Shown here piece after piece: positions 34,101 through 44,918 of a stretch of DNA of 64,000 nucleotides (positions within the stretch are counted from its first letter, which is position 1; the number at the start of each line of letters is the position of its first letter). The DNA is from Antrodiella citrinella. Lineage: Eukaryota > Basidiomycota > Agaricomycetes > Polyporales > Steccherinaceae. The position numbers and the translations under genes were made by a program. The notes beneath the pieces were generated by a model. It was given only the letters and a program-made list of their open reading frames with translations. It was not told where the DNA came from and ran no database searches. The DNA lies in the NCBI GenBank assembly GCA_004802725.1, contig SGPM01000047.1, forward strand, positions 54,713 through 118,712, in the 5' to 3' direction.

Positions 34101-35994
34101 TTATATTGCCATCGCTACTAGGGTTCGAGAGCCATCGTCAACGATGACCTCCTCAGTCACTTGCACTCTGATTCCAGCCTTGCGCACCGGCAGAACAGTC
34201 GTCATCTCCAATCCGTTATTCCTGCCATCTCCATGAACATCTTCGTCATCTTCACAACTCTCTTCCTCGTCGCCCCAGATAGTGACCTCGGCACCGAGAT
34301 TCCCGATCATACTGTCTTCGAATGCCCGACCGCTGCTCGTCGCGCGACCGNTATCGTACGCACCTTCGGGCTCCAACGTCCACGTCGAAGTCATCATCGC
34401 AAATCGATTGTTGCCATCCACGTCCCGCCTGGATTGACGGAAGTCCACGATGCGGGTGCGCCTCATCGCCTCGTGCCGGAGGTTGAGCATGAGCCGAGAG
34501 ACCATGAGCGATGTGATGCTACGGAGAGAGGGGGCTCGGTCAGAGCGGAAGAACGGGAGACTTGGCATGAGCTTACAGAGTACTGAAGCTGGCGTTTACA
34601 GCTTTGAGATCGGCCTTGGCAGAACGGTGCCACGGTCAGGGCTCAAATGAAATGACACAATTGAAAATAGACTCACCGGTGCAGCCTGTGGGTCCCATTC
34701 ACTCAATTGTCGCCAAGACCGTGGTGAAATAGAAGATGAGGGCTTACCACGAATAACAGTACGGTGACTAGATTTGAAACGAAGATGGCAGCAAAATACA
34801 TGATGCCTGAGTTGATATACATGAGACCCTGTAATGACTTTGTTCGCAAATGTCCACACTCACCATCCCTCATGATGATATTGAGGAGAGGCAGCGCCGC
34901 GCCCGCTTCGGCTGTCCGATATAGGTACACCGTCCGATAGAATGTAGCAAGAAAGACCATAGTATCTTCACGGCATCATTGTAAGGTTCAGGTCAGCCTG
35001 ACATGGTAGAGTACATGTCATGGCTACTCACCAAAGATAAGTTCCGCGACCCATGTGTACACGAAACGTTCTCCTCTGCGATACAAGCCCACTTTGAGTT
35101 TGATATACGCGCTGATGCAACAAGGAACTCACGTAGCATCCCTCCCCACAAGAATGCACCCAACAAGTTCTGATCCTCAGCGTCAAGGATATGATACATC
35201 TGAGTGTAAATCAAGGCGTACCTGGGGGCAATTGAAGCATCGTCCCGTCTGTGAATGCCCACTGGGATACATCAGGACACGCACGCCATTACAAACGAAC
35301 TGATAGTGAACTTACAATCTTGGTACCAAGTTCCCCCAACAGCATCAACGTAAAGAAGACTAAAACACCGACATTCTTGGCGTAGATGGAATACAAACGT
35401 AGTATAAAAATAACTGAAAAGCACGTGCATGAGCAGACATCTGTGCAAGACGGTAGAATGTACTTACCTCCAATCACACACGCAGTAAAGATCTTCAGAA
35501 TCTCAGGGTATAGAACATAACGGTTGCAAACACTTTTCGGCCAGGAACTGTGAAACGCTGGAGGGATGGGACGTCAATGAACGTCTGGCGCATAACAAGC
35601 CCGCACGATACTCACATACAATCACAATGATATAACCTAGTGGTGAGAGGTAACGGTTCTAAGTTGACGCAGCGATCAGACGCACACATACGAAGAACAA
35701 GCTCGTCGCGTACCAAACACCACAGAACTGTGGCTCCCGTAAATCGCTGCTTCCAGATCTTCTCGACCTCGTCTCCGAAGGTGATAGCGATGTCGTAGAA
35801 GAGCATCACTTGAATAATCGCGACTATTAGAGAATACACAACGTTAGGTATATGGAACTTACCGCAAGAGGCTAATGAGAACATCTTAGCGGCCGTTCTG
35901 GTGGGAACACACACGACGATCAACGTTGGAATACGATAGGCGAAGACGATAAAACTTACAGATGCTCAGCTGCCGTCGCAAGGTCTTCAGTCAT
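34101..35994 (-). CDS. DUF6533-family multi-pass membrane protein
   Basis: Fourteen exons give 382 residues: 35994-35960, 35897-35863, 35808-35714, 35658-35616, 35557-35468, 35413-35316, 35261-35222, 35175-35133, 35075-35032, 34965-34864, 34806-34748, 34685-34677, 34614-34577, 34518-34101. The N-terminal signature is FSLASC-VMLFYDIAITFGDEVEKIW then LWCLNRYLSPLGYI. After this come CNRYVLYPEIL, WAFTDGTMLQLPPGSEL-VGC, YTWVAELIFDTMVFLATFYRT, RDGIMYFAAIF and VSRLMLNLRHEA, the usual order in this mushroom family. Around seven hydrophobic helices are expected, in the plasma membrane or endomembranes. Biochemical function is unknown; a receptor-like role has only been suggested. The C-terminal 110 residues are acidic and soluble. 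Exon 12 is 9 nt. One n base falls in the last exon. Confidence 0.85.
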
Positions 35995-36756
35995 GGTTGG
36001 CGAAGGCCACGATGAGTCTCAGGTGGCGAGTCGTAGTGAAGACCTTCGCGCTGGGATGAAGTGCGATTGGAGGCGGAGGTCAATCGAAGGGCCATGGGAC
36101 GGCAAGACATTTCAAGGAAACTCGTCGCCACCAAGCCTGTGAACAAGATTCATTTCACAGATGTATCACTTCGCAGATGTATGATGAAACCAGAGCAGGC
36201 GCATTCTGAGACCCCGACCGCCCGTGACCCTCTGTGTCCGTTCCGCGAAGATGATCACAGACGCTCATGATGGACGATTTTTGTCATTGGGTGTGAAAGT
36301 AAGTGCGGAAATGATAGACCGAAGGACCGCTGTCACGTACAGAGTTGGCGATTCTCAGTTAAAATATTGGAAATGATTCTAGCATCTCTCGAGTTTCCAG
36401 GCATGATCTGCAAGAAAAAGAGGTCAGATGAGACGTAGAGACGGAGCTGTCGTAGACCACCTGAATTGCGCGGATAAGTTGGCGGGTCTGTGGAGTAGTA
36501 TGAATACGAGAAGTTCTTCCTATTGAAGAAGCTATTCCTTGTCACAACTCGAGCTTCAGTGCTTGTACTCAGGCTCTGGTTCTTCCCAAGGTTGGAAATA
36601 TCCGTGCTGTTGGGTCCTGCTATACTGAGTCGAATCAAGCGTAGCCCAGGCGGTCGCATGGTATAAGGCAGTGATTAGTGAGAACATAAGTGTATACCAG
36701 AACACGGAGTCATGTAGATAGTGTGTACGCATCATCAAAAAATCCTCCGTCCTCGC
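35995..36756. other. Intergenic region
   Basis: Promoter side of the DUF6533 gene and 3' side of the AA8–CBM1 gene. A 60-codon frame at 36556-36738 (minus) has a hydrophobic core but no family match or splice support. Nothing else was seen. Confidence 0.4.
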
Positions 36757-38664
36757 TTATTTGACAAGTACTATCTGATCCTGTTGCCAAAAGGGTGTCA
36801 ACGTCACGTAGACACTTGCTGATGCGTTTCTATACTTACTACTCCTGGAATACCCGTTGCCTTTGCTTTGACCAGATCTTGCAAGGCCGTTGTCGCGCAC
36901 TGGAAATAATCTGTCGTGACACGGTTCAGAACCATTCGGTGTTCACCTTCAGGCATACTAAATAACTCACATGGATTCTTCGAGACGCACGGTATCCCAT
37001 CTTCAGCAAATCAGTCAGTTCGTGTGTTCTCTATACGTAGTAATGGCTCTGACCTTCACAAGCAGTTGGTCCGGTCCAACCTTGGCCACCACACTAAGAC
37101 GTGTAAGCAAAAGAGTGTAAAGGACAGTGTGAAAAGTCATACCTGGCCCCACTAGAAAAATCATTAGCCGCTATCCAAAAAAAAAACTCAGAAGAGCAGG
37201 ACACTTACTTCGCTTTGTGTAGGAGGATTGGCGGTCGTCGTCGAAGGTACGGACGAAGTGGAAGTCGGCGCCGAGGTGGGAGGCGGCGTGATGGTAGAAC
37301 CACTGCTTGCACTTCCTGGTAGGCATTGCCAATAGTCTGAATGGTATAAGCCTGGCTCTGATCGTGATTCGTGAAGTGCACTTACATGGATTCAAGTTCA
37401 TACATGTATATCCAGCTACAGATGAATAGAGTGAGAAAGAATAGCCTACAGTGGCTGAGTTGCGAACTTACCCAAGCACGTGAATGGGCCGGGCCAGCAA
37501 GTGCCGCCGCACTATCCATCGTAGCATGTTCAACACACATCCGTTTGTTATAGCTGATTCGAACATACCTGTCCATACTAAGAAATATCAGTAGTGGCAC
37601 GGGAAAGATACTGGATGACATACTGGCGATGCTGTCGGTGGGATAGCAGTCGTCGTTGAAGGTGGCGCACAGAGCGTAGTTGTCGGAGGTGGCGCAGGCG
37701 CAGTTTTAGTGATAGTTGAGAAGATGGTGGTGCTACCAGTTGTGGTGGACGAAGTACTTGTCGAAGAAGTGCTCGACAACGATGTTTGGGTGCCTGTACC
37801 CGTGCTAGTCCCGCCTCCGAGATAATTGAAGTAGTTAGCATCGTGTGCATTGATCAGACTAAGAGCAAAATAGCCGAAAGTGTCGTGCATGTAAAAGTCA
37901 GATTGAGGGTCTCCCGCGTTGGCTGGCTTTGAGGATTTGGAGAGCGCGTATGCCATGAATTGGAAAGCATTCAGGTCACCGCCGCCAATGGATCCTCCTT
38001 GCCAACTGGTACAGTTCTGGAGAGACGATTGAGCTCAACTTTATGCAGGAGACCTGCTCTGTGGAAGACCACATACCTGGCATCGTAATGTTGCCTTAAC
38101 ATGTGTACTGTTGACAGTCGAATATGGCATGATGGTAAGGACGGGACCGTCGTAATACTTGGGTAGAACGTTGGACCTGAGCACAAAAAATGAGAACTTT
38201 GTTCAAGAGTTGTTGTAGAGGACACGTACACTGCCAGACGAGTTCCTACGATTGGTTGTTGCCCGTTCGGCCATAGCGTAAACAAAAGACTATTTAGCAT
38301 GCTGCCTCCCACGCTAAGACCGGTCCACCCGTAGCTAACAGGAGCTACAATCTGCACGATATACTCGTTCGTTGACGGAGTAGTGATCGGAGGGAATATG
38401 AAACCAAACGTGACACCGTTTGTGCTGTCCTATTCACGCGATATCAGTGGTGGAACTAGCTTATGGTGTTGAATCCTAGCGCACCGTATACCCTTGGAAG
38501 CACAAGCTGCTCAAGGAGTCACAGTAGGACGAGGCCAACTGGGCATGTCCTGTATGGGGGGATGAGGGTCAATTTACCGACGATAATTCTGCAACGCGTG
38601 ACGATGACGAACCAAGATGGATCCATGCTAGGAGAATGAAAAGAGTATGCGTGAGATGTTGCAT
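36757..38664 (-). CDS. Secreted AA8 iron-reductase (CDH-type cytochrome) with two CBM1 cellulose-binding modules
   Basis: Fourteen exons give 396 residues: 38664-38613, 38549-38485, 38429-38230, 38176-38077, 38016-37624, 37577-37569, 37511-37472, 37415-37386, 37336-37209, 37151-37143, 37093-37054, 37000-36971, 36910-36840, 36780-36757. A signal peptide (to about GHAQ) is followed by a DOMON-like cytochrome domain: GVTFGFIFPP, YGWTGLSVGGSMLNS (probable heme-ligand Met) and FYMHDTFGYFALSL (probable heme-ligand His). A Ser/Thr linker leads to CBM1-1 (YGQCGGTCWPGPFTC...YYWQC). After a second linker comes CBM1-2 (WGQCGGQGWTGPTAC...YYFQC). The protein should bind cellulose outside the cell and pass electrons, as cellobiose dehydrogenase cytochromes do to lytic polysaccharide monooxygenases. 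The first intron uses a weak GTTCGT donor, and an alternative exists there. The last short exon is uncertain. Confidence 0.88.
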
Positions 38665-39146
38665 GTCCGCAAATCTGCAGAATGTCTGGCCATTCTACCA
38701 GGGATTATATACACAGTTCGCCGCCGGCATACATGACATTCCGACGCCAGGGGAGACTACGGTAAATGAAGATGTCCAGGAGTTTGTGTGTGTTGTCTTC
38801 AGATGGTGAAATGTCCGAAGCCGCTTACTGCAGTCTACGCTGGACGGTTCCTGATTTCTGACGGCGATATTGCATTAGAGCAGTGCGCACCGGTGTTAGC
38901 TGTGGGCGTTCGTAACAACGAAAGCAGCGACGCCGAGCGAGTGTCCAGGAAAGACGGGCCGCTCGCTTCCGAGAATGTGGCCTTGGCCACGTGGGGAGCA
39001 TGTTCAGTTTATGGGCGCGTGTTCTCCTCGTGTCCGTCAACCGTCGACCTCTTCCTCGTTCCATCGTCTTATCCTCGAGATGGACCGCATTTGATCTACG
39101 AGCTTCATCTTGATAACACTCCATACTGGCCTGCAATAACAATAAC
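38665..39146. other. Divergent promoter region
   Basis: 480 bases between the AA8–CBM1 gene (minus) and the large disordered protein (plus). Apart from the TATA element nothing is recognisable. Confidence 0.4.
38704..38711 (-). promoter_or_regulatory. TATA box of the AA8–CBM1 gene
   Basis: The minus strand reads TATATAAT, 40 bases upstream of the ATG. This is a good match for a strongly regulated secreted-enzyme promoter. Confidence 0.55.
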
Positions 39147-42100
39147 ATGTCTCGATCACCCAAGAAACCTCATTCTTCCACAAAGTCTTTGCAGGTCGCA
39201 GCACCCTCTGGACTTTTGACACCACCTCATTCCGACCAAACCCCTGCTATTATGCTCATGAGTCCTCCACCGGAGGAAACATTGCGGGTCTGTGCAGACA
39301 TTCCTCAGCGTGAATTCCAGTGCTTATTGTTCATTGTAGACACCGCGCGCAAAGCCTACACCAACTACATCAAATGCAGCCGGCTCCACCTCTAGTCAAG
39401 GCGTCACATTCAGAGTAGGGTTCACAGGGAGGGTGATATCTAACACGTTGGCTGGGAAGAGAAAACGAAGTGGGATTTCGACCTCGTCGTCGACGTCGTC
39501 TCTTGCAGAAGGCACCGCTATCGAAGACAATCATGCTGAGAGCTCCAAGGCTGCTGTAGAAGCGACACCAAATCCCAAACCACGCAAACAGACCAAGCGG
39601 CACGTATCTTTTGCTGCCCAATCGCCTTCTCGAGAGACGACACCACAGCCTACTACACCTACCAAATCCTCCCATGCCTCAGGCTCTCCTTCCAAGAAAT
39701 CGTTGATGATGTCTCCGCATGCCCGCAATCCCGCGGCCGACTACATCCCTCCCATTCCCTCTATGTCCCGTGAACACTTATCAGCACGTCGTCGATCCAC
39801 CACCCCTGTTCCTCCCTACGAACCACCGTCGGAGCGGTTCACACCGCCGCGCGAAGTGATCTGCAGCCCGATTGCCGCGACACATACCCCCAAAGGCAAG
39901 GGCAAGCGTAAAGGTGCTGCAAAGAACATTGGGAAGGGAAAGAAACTTGTTTTACAGATCAAGAAGGAGTTGCCCGAGGATATTGACTTGAGCGCACCTA
40001 TTCCGCCTCCGTCACCCACAGAGGATCCGCTACTCCTTCGTGGCCCCATTGGCTCTGCTCGACGCCGGCGACGAGCATCCTCTCATCCGCTGCAAACCCT
40101 TCATTATTCTCGGGATACCCCTCCTATGGCAGCTACCTCACCCATTCACGGCCCTGACGACGACGCAACGCGTCTTATGGATCTCAATTTCGATTCCGTC
40201 ATGGACATGACTAGCGACGACACAACGAATATGAACATTCCAGACCCATTTGATTTCTCGGCAGGCAACAACGCTGGCGATGATTGGAGCGACGATGAGC
40301 GCGAGGCGAATACTTTTGATCAGACTGGGGATTTCACGGGTAGTTTTAAAGTCGTTGCGGTGCCCACGAAGGAAGATCCTCCAAGCGACGGTACACAAGA
40401 AAGAATGAATGCTTGGGGCCGCCCCAAGAGTCCTTTCCCTGACCGAACAGTCCTTGAAGGTGCGGACGAGGACCTCGCCCAGCGTGAAATTGCTCCTGCA
40501 GCTGCTCGTTTGAGATCTCCTTCCCCTACTGTGGCAGGTCCAAGCAGAGTCGATGATCTGTTTTCTCCTCGTCGCCCCGTTCGTTCACACACACCTCCGT
40601 TCTCTTTGAGGCATTCTCCGTCACCCGCTGGACGCGTGCAGTCTCCAGTCTCTCCGTTACCCCCTTCCGACGAGGAGCCTCCTTCACCAGACGAAGATCC
40701 TGTTTCCCATGGACGCTTCAACTTCGACACCATTGAGGAGGGCGAACGTTCCGATGACGATGATCTCTATCAGGACCACATAGTCCTCATTCATGACACT
40801 TCAAATGACAGTGTGGTGCTGGAGGAGGATGTCCAGGAGTCGGCGGACACCGCGCCATGGCAGCCTGACGAAGAACCTAGTGATGACGCCGATGAGTTAG
40901 CCCGGCTAGCTTCATCTATTGCCGATGTTCAACCCCAGAGTCCCCCAATACCCATCACAAGACGGTCGCCAACACCAGTACAACGACCACCTTCTTCTGC
41001 GTCACCACTTGCTATCAACCACGAATCCTCCCCTGACCGAGAATCAGGCTACCGTTCTCCCCCACCCACACACGATATTCACGACAGTGATGATGAGGAA
41101 GAGGAAGAAGTTTCCGTTGTCCGCGAACTGTCCCAGCCTCCTGACTTCGATGATGAAGAGAACCAAGCTTCCGAGCAGTTTACTAGCTCCTTCTCCAAGT
41201 TCTCGATCTACTCCAGTCCAAATCCTTTCGACCCCGATGGTTCTGTACGAAGACCCCGAGGATCATTTGTAGCAGAGCGTTCCAAGCTTTACGAGGAAAC
41301 TCCCGTGACTTCCGCGGCCGGATATGCAGTCGAATATGCAGTCGATGAAGACGACGATGACGAGGAGTTGGAGGACATGGATGCGAATGTCATCAAGATC
41401 ACCAGCGAAGACCCGCGTGCGGCTGCTCGCGCTGCTGCCATATTGAGATTGGTATGTTATCTTCTACTTTGTGGATGCTGTTACTGACTTTGTCGTTAGC
41501 ACAAGTACGACAATATTGAGCCTTCCGCTAAGAAGCGCCGCCATTCCACCGGCCTTGACTCAGCTCTTCGCAAAGCCAGACGAAAGTCCACTATGGAAGG
41601 AGGCATCACGAAGTCCCAGTCGTCATACAAACGGCGACAATCGCTTGGCGGTATGGTCGGGGATAAAGTCATCATCCCAGGCAGTCCTATGATGACGCTA
41701 CCTCAGCTCCTCCACGAGGCAGAACAGTCGCTGCACATAGAGGACTTGTCATCGATGTCAGGCTCTCCGTTCAGGTCCATCTCTCCGCTATCTTACAAGA
41801 CTCCCGCACGCGCTCCGTCCCTATACGAGAGCGTCTTGCGGTCGACTGTGTCTCAAGCCCCGGTTACTCCTGCATCCCAGACCGGCCCAAGGGCATGGAG
41901 CAAGAGTGATTGGAAGGCGTTGGACTCGTGCTATAGCGACGAAAGACTAGCAGCGGCTGAGTTCGCTGGTATGACTGGGGGTGAGATGGTATCCGCCGAC
42001 GACGTCGATCTAGAAAACGTCGTGGACAGGTTCATTGAGCTCATTGGTGGCAAAGCTGGACTCACTGCTTTGGGCACGGCATGGACCTGGTGAGTACACG

Positions 42101-42970
42101 TGTCTTGATGTATTTCTATGTTTATGCTGAATCACGCGCTGTAGTGATGATCTTATGAAACGAGTTCGGGCATTGCAACGCAAACAACGTTCAGGCCACA
42201 TAGCGCCGCCCACTCCAAGCAGGTCTGGATCAGTGCTGTCCACGGATACAGCGTCGGCCCCCTATCAGCGCTTCATGTCCTCGATGTCGCCTGAAGCCTC
42301 ATCGCATTCGTCGGATGCTACCATGACCGAAGGTGCAGATCTTCTAGCACCGTTGCCGCAGGACGTGAGTTACGGAGAGCTAATGGATGAGGCTGTCTCC
42401 ATCTCCAGTACGCCAGTGGCCGGTACCGCCAAGGACTACAGCTATCTCACTGAGCCCAAGCGGCGAAGCTCAATCGCAACTCGTGTCAAGGGATTCCTCT
42501 TCTCATATCTGCCCCTCATGAAGACACCCGCCCCACCCAAGGTCACGACTGCGCAAGCTGGCCTGCCCATTCCTCCGCCGGATTTGTTCTTGCGTCCCCG
42601 GCCGCCTATCTCTACGCCCCTTCCTAAGCCTGCACCCAAGCTTGCGCATCCCAAGGAGCTTGTCCAGCTGCACCCCGCGCCTCCGCCCGAGAAACCCTCC
42701 ATGATCCCTCGCGCCACAGACAAGAACCCCCGTCGCTTCGTCGAGCTCAACCACGTTTCGCCTCCTCCCGAGGACAAGAGCCTGCGCTCGTCGACTTCTT
42801 CCATTCGTGGGCGAAGGGACAGCAACACTAGCGTCAAGGACATGATCAAGACGTTCGAGACGTTGGATCAGCATGCGGACCGAAGCTTGGAACTTAGAAG
42901 GGAGAAGAGCATCCAGGAGTGGACCGCTGCGTCCACGCGGAATGGGCCGAAGAAGCCTATTTGGAGATAG
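39147..42970 (+). CDS. Large disordered, probably nuclear protein with a conserved C-terminal block
   Basis: Four exons give 1216 residues: 39147-39309, 39380-41451, 41500-42089, 42145-42970. I do not recognise a named family. Most is Ser/Pro-rich with acidic patches, many SP/TP sites that could be kinase targets, and basic clusters such as GKGKRKGAAKNIGKGKK and SARRRRRASSH that look like nuclear localisation signals. A more ordered block begins at SWSKSDWKALDSCYSDERL-like sequence (here RAWSKSDWKALDSCYSDER) and runs through DVDLENVVDRFIELIGG into DDLMKRVRALQRKQRSG, across the third intron. The end carries RRSSIATRVKGFLFSYLPLMK and a short tail. The pattern suggests a chromatin or cell-cycle regulator, but this is inference. 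The first junction was chosen to give PGSTSSQGVTFRVGF in frame. Confidence 0.8.
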
Positions 42971-43285
42971 GATGGACGTCTTCTTTCTGCTCGCCTCTTA
43001 TGACTTATGATTTGTTGTCTCGCACTATATGTCCCATGAATACGATGATATACAGGTATTGTATCCCCTCATTTATATGTTCTCTCTATTTCCACTTTGT
43101 TTCTTTCTTGAATATCTCCGTCCGTCCTCATTATCTTGCTTGTCGTTCTCAGTCCAACGCTTTGTGATCTGGTATCAACCTTCGATGCTCATCGTACATA
43201 ACCCTTTGTCTATCCATATATTCGCTAATCGATACAAATGAAATCGGCTACAATTTGATCTTCCTTGGTGCAAGAGAATAAGAGT
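42971..43285. other. Convergent 3' region
   Basis: Pyrimidine-rich, presumably the 3' untranslated regions of the two convergent genes. No other feature. Confidence 0.4.
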
Positions 43286-44561
43286 TTATGATAGAGTTGA
43301 TTGGGCGGCAACCATATCTTTGTACAGCCCATGTTGCGTACCCAGAGCGTAGGTCAATGTCATTCGTTCTAAGATAGACGGGCCTTCATCGGGATCAAGT
43401 TCCAGCTGCGAGGCATGGTGAGTCTCAGTAGTGGGAACATAGGCGAACATCGAGCAGACGAACCAGCGATATGATGTCGTCAAGCAGATGAGCTTGACCG
43501 ACTGTGCTACCATACGTGCCCACATTGTTGACGTGTACGATGTGAATATGGAAATGGTCTGCATGCCCATCAGTCAGAGTTGCGACGAGATACCAACTGA
43601 GACCAGCGACACGTACAGTATGAAGGCTGATAATGGATGTAAAAACGAAGGCTGCCTCCCTCCAGCCCCCATTTCTCATTGACGATCCTGGTGGTCTCAG
43701 TGCGAATGCCCCGGAGCATACCCAAGTGTCGCTTCTTCAGGTCCCTCAGAGACCGAATATCTTTCGTGAGGACGATGGCGACGAGGTACAACGTTGATAT
43801 CGTCGTCGAATCCCATTTCATGTCGGGAAGGATGACATAACCGAACTCTGGAGACGGGTCTCTGTGAAGTACTGCTTCGGCCTCGGACGTGCCGGAGAGG
43901 ATGTCATGTACCCTGTGACGACTTCGGTTCAAGTTGGGCGGTGAACTGGAGGAGAGACAGACCACTGGATCCTGGCAGGGGGAAAAGCCAGAATGTAGGG
44001 CCTTGTAATACGTTCATACAGCTCCGGTGTCTCACGAACCATTCGATAATCTTGTGTCGAATACTGACGACGATCAGACAAGAGCCCGGGTAAGCAGATG
44101 ACACCAGAACGTTCACTTGAAATCACCCGAGACGTACCTTGCGAATATGCACATCCGTAGCAGGGTGAATGATATTGATCTTGACATCTGGTCTGTCTGA
44201 CGTAGATTTGAGCCATCCAGAGCCCCAGCTGTACTAGTGGGACAGGTCCAGTTCAACAGTAGCTTCGATCGACGAATAAGTAAGTCACATACGATATCGG
44301 TGTGTTCAGTGAGGGAGAATCTGTCAAGATTCTCAGCAAGACTTTGAGAGATGCTGTTGGGCAGAGGCAGTCTCTCTATTCGTAGGATTGCGGGTGACTG
44401 ATCAGTTCCATGTTGTGAGGGAAATCGACCGAGCACGGTGGTGATGTGCATAAGGGGATCTGTGAGACGTTGAGATCCTTCAGCAGCAACGTCACGACTC
44501 GTTGCATACCTTCATTTAGGATTCGTTCGAACTGGAACATCTGCAAGTCCTCGAAATACAT
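43286..44561 (-). CDS. DCS1: Scavenger mRNA-decapping enzyme DcpS (m7GpppX diphosphatase)
   Basis: The enzyme hydrolyses capped fragments left after 3'-to-5' mRNA decay, releasing m7GMP. Seven exons give 308 residues: 44561-44510, 44459-44293, 44233-44138, 44063-43963, 43912-43617, 43558-43464, 43405-43286. The N-terminal dimerisation region has FERILNEDPLMHITTVLG and AILRIERLPLP. The C-terminal HIT domain has VILPDMKWD, SLRDLKKRHLGML and the catalytic histidine triad YHFHIHIVHVNN. The end, YALGTQHGLYKDM, is typical. Length is close to the usual 310–340. Intron 1 was placed so that FERILNED is restored; a closer acceptor would leave a 32-base intron and lose the motif. Cytosolic and nuclear location is expected. 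Confidence 0.94.
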
Positions 44562-44835
44562 TGTTGAACGTTGAACACGAGCACTAGCAGGAACGTTCAA
44601 GTTGGGAGAGTTCACAGGTTCACGACAGACGCGCTTCTCTTTAGTTGTACAAGTTTATATTCCAAATATACACACGTGCGATAGTTCAGACTTCCTTCTG
44701 CTCAATCCACGACCTTCGCGTCCATGTGCATGCCTTTGCAAGATCTATCATTCCGGCTTCGAGAAACATCGTTACGGTCCCGTGAAACGGCCAATTTCTG
44801 TCAACGACGCGTAGAGTCGAGCCTGTAGAATTTAC

Positions 44836-44842
44836 TATAAAA
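44836..44842 (+). promoter_or_regulatory. TATA box of the metallophosphatase gene
   Basis: TATAAAA lies 77 bases before the ATG at 44919, in an intergenic stretch (44562-44918) that otherwise shows nothing. Confidence 0.55.
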
Positions 44843-44918
44843 TCAGGGCTTCCGAGTCCTTGCGGATGACTGTCGACGGTTCTCCCCCTTCCTTCGTGCG
44901 CCATAGGTAGACGCAGCA

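Noticed and set aside
35200..35221. A 22-base intron in the DUF6533 gene
   Set aside because: Implausibly short. Moving the two acceptors restores TDGTMLQLPPG and VGC with normal introns.
36556..36738. 60-codon hydrophobic open frame downstream of the AA8–CBM1 gene
   Set aside because: No family resemblance and no splice link; probably 3' untranslated sequence.
38539..38577. A 39-base first intron in the AA8–CBM1 gene
   Set aside because: Possible but short. A 63-base intron with donor GTTCGT gives a better signal-peptide end (GHAQ). I kept the latter but cannot exclude the former.
44478..44509. A 32-base first intron in the DcpS gene
   Set aside because: It is too short for fungal splicing and destroys FERILNED; the next acceptor gives a 50-base intron and the family sequence.
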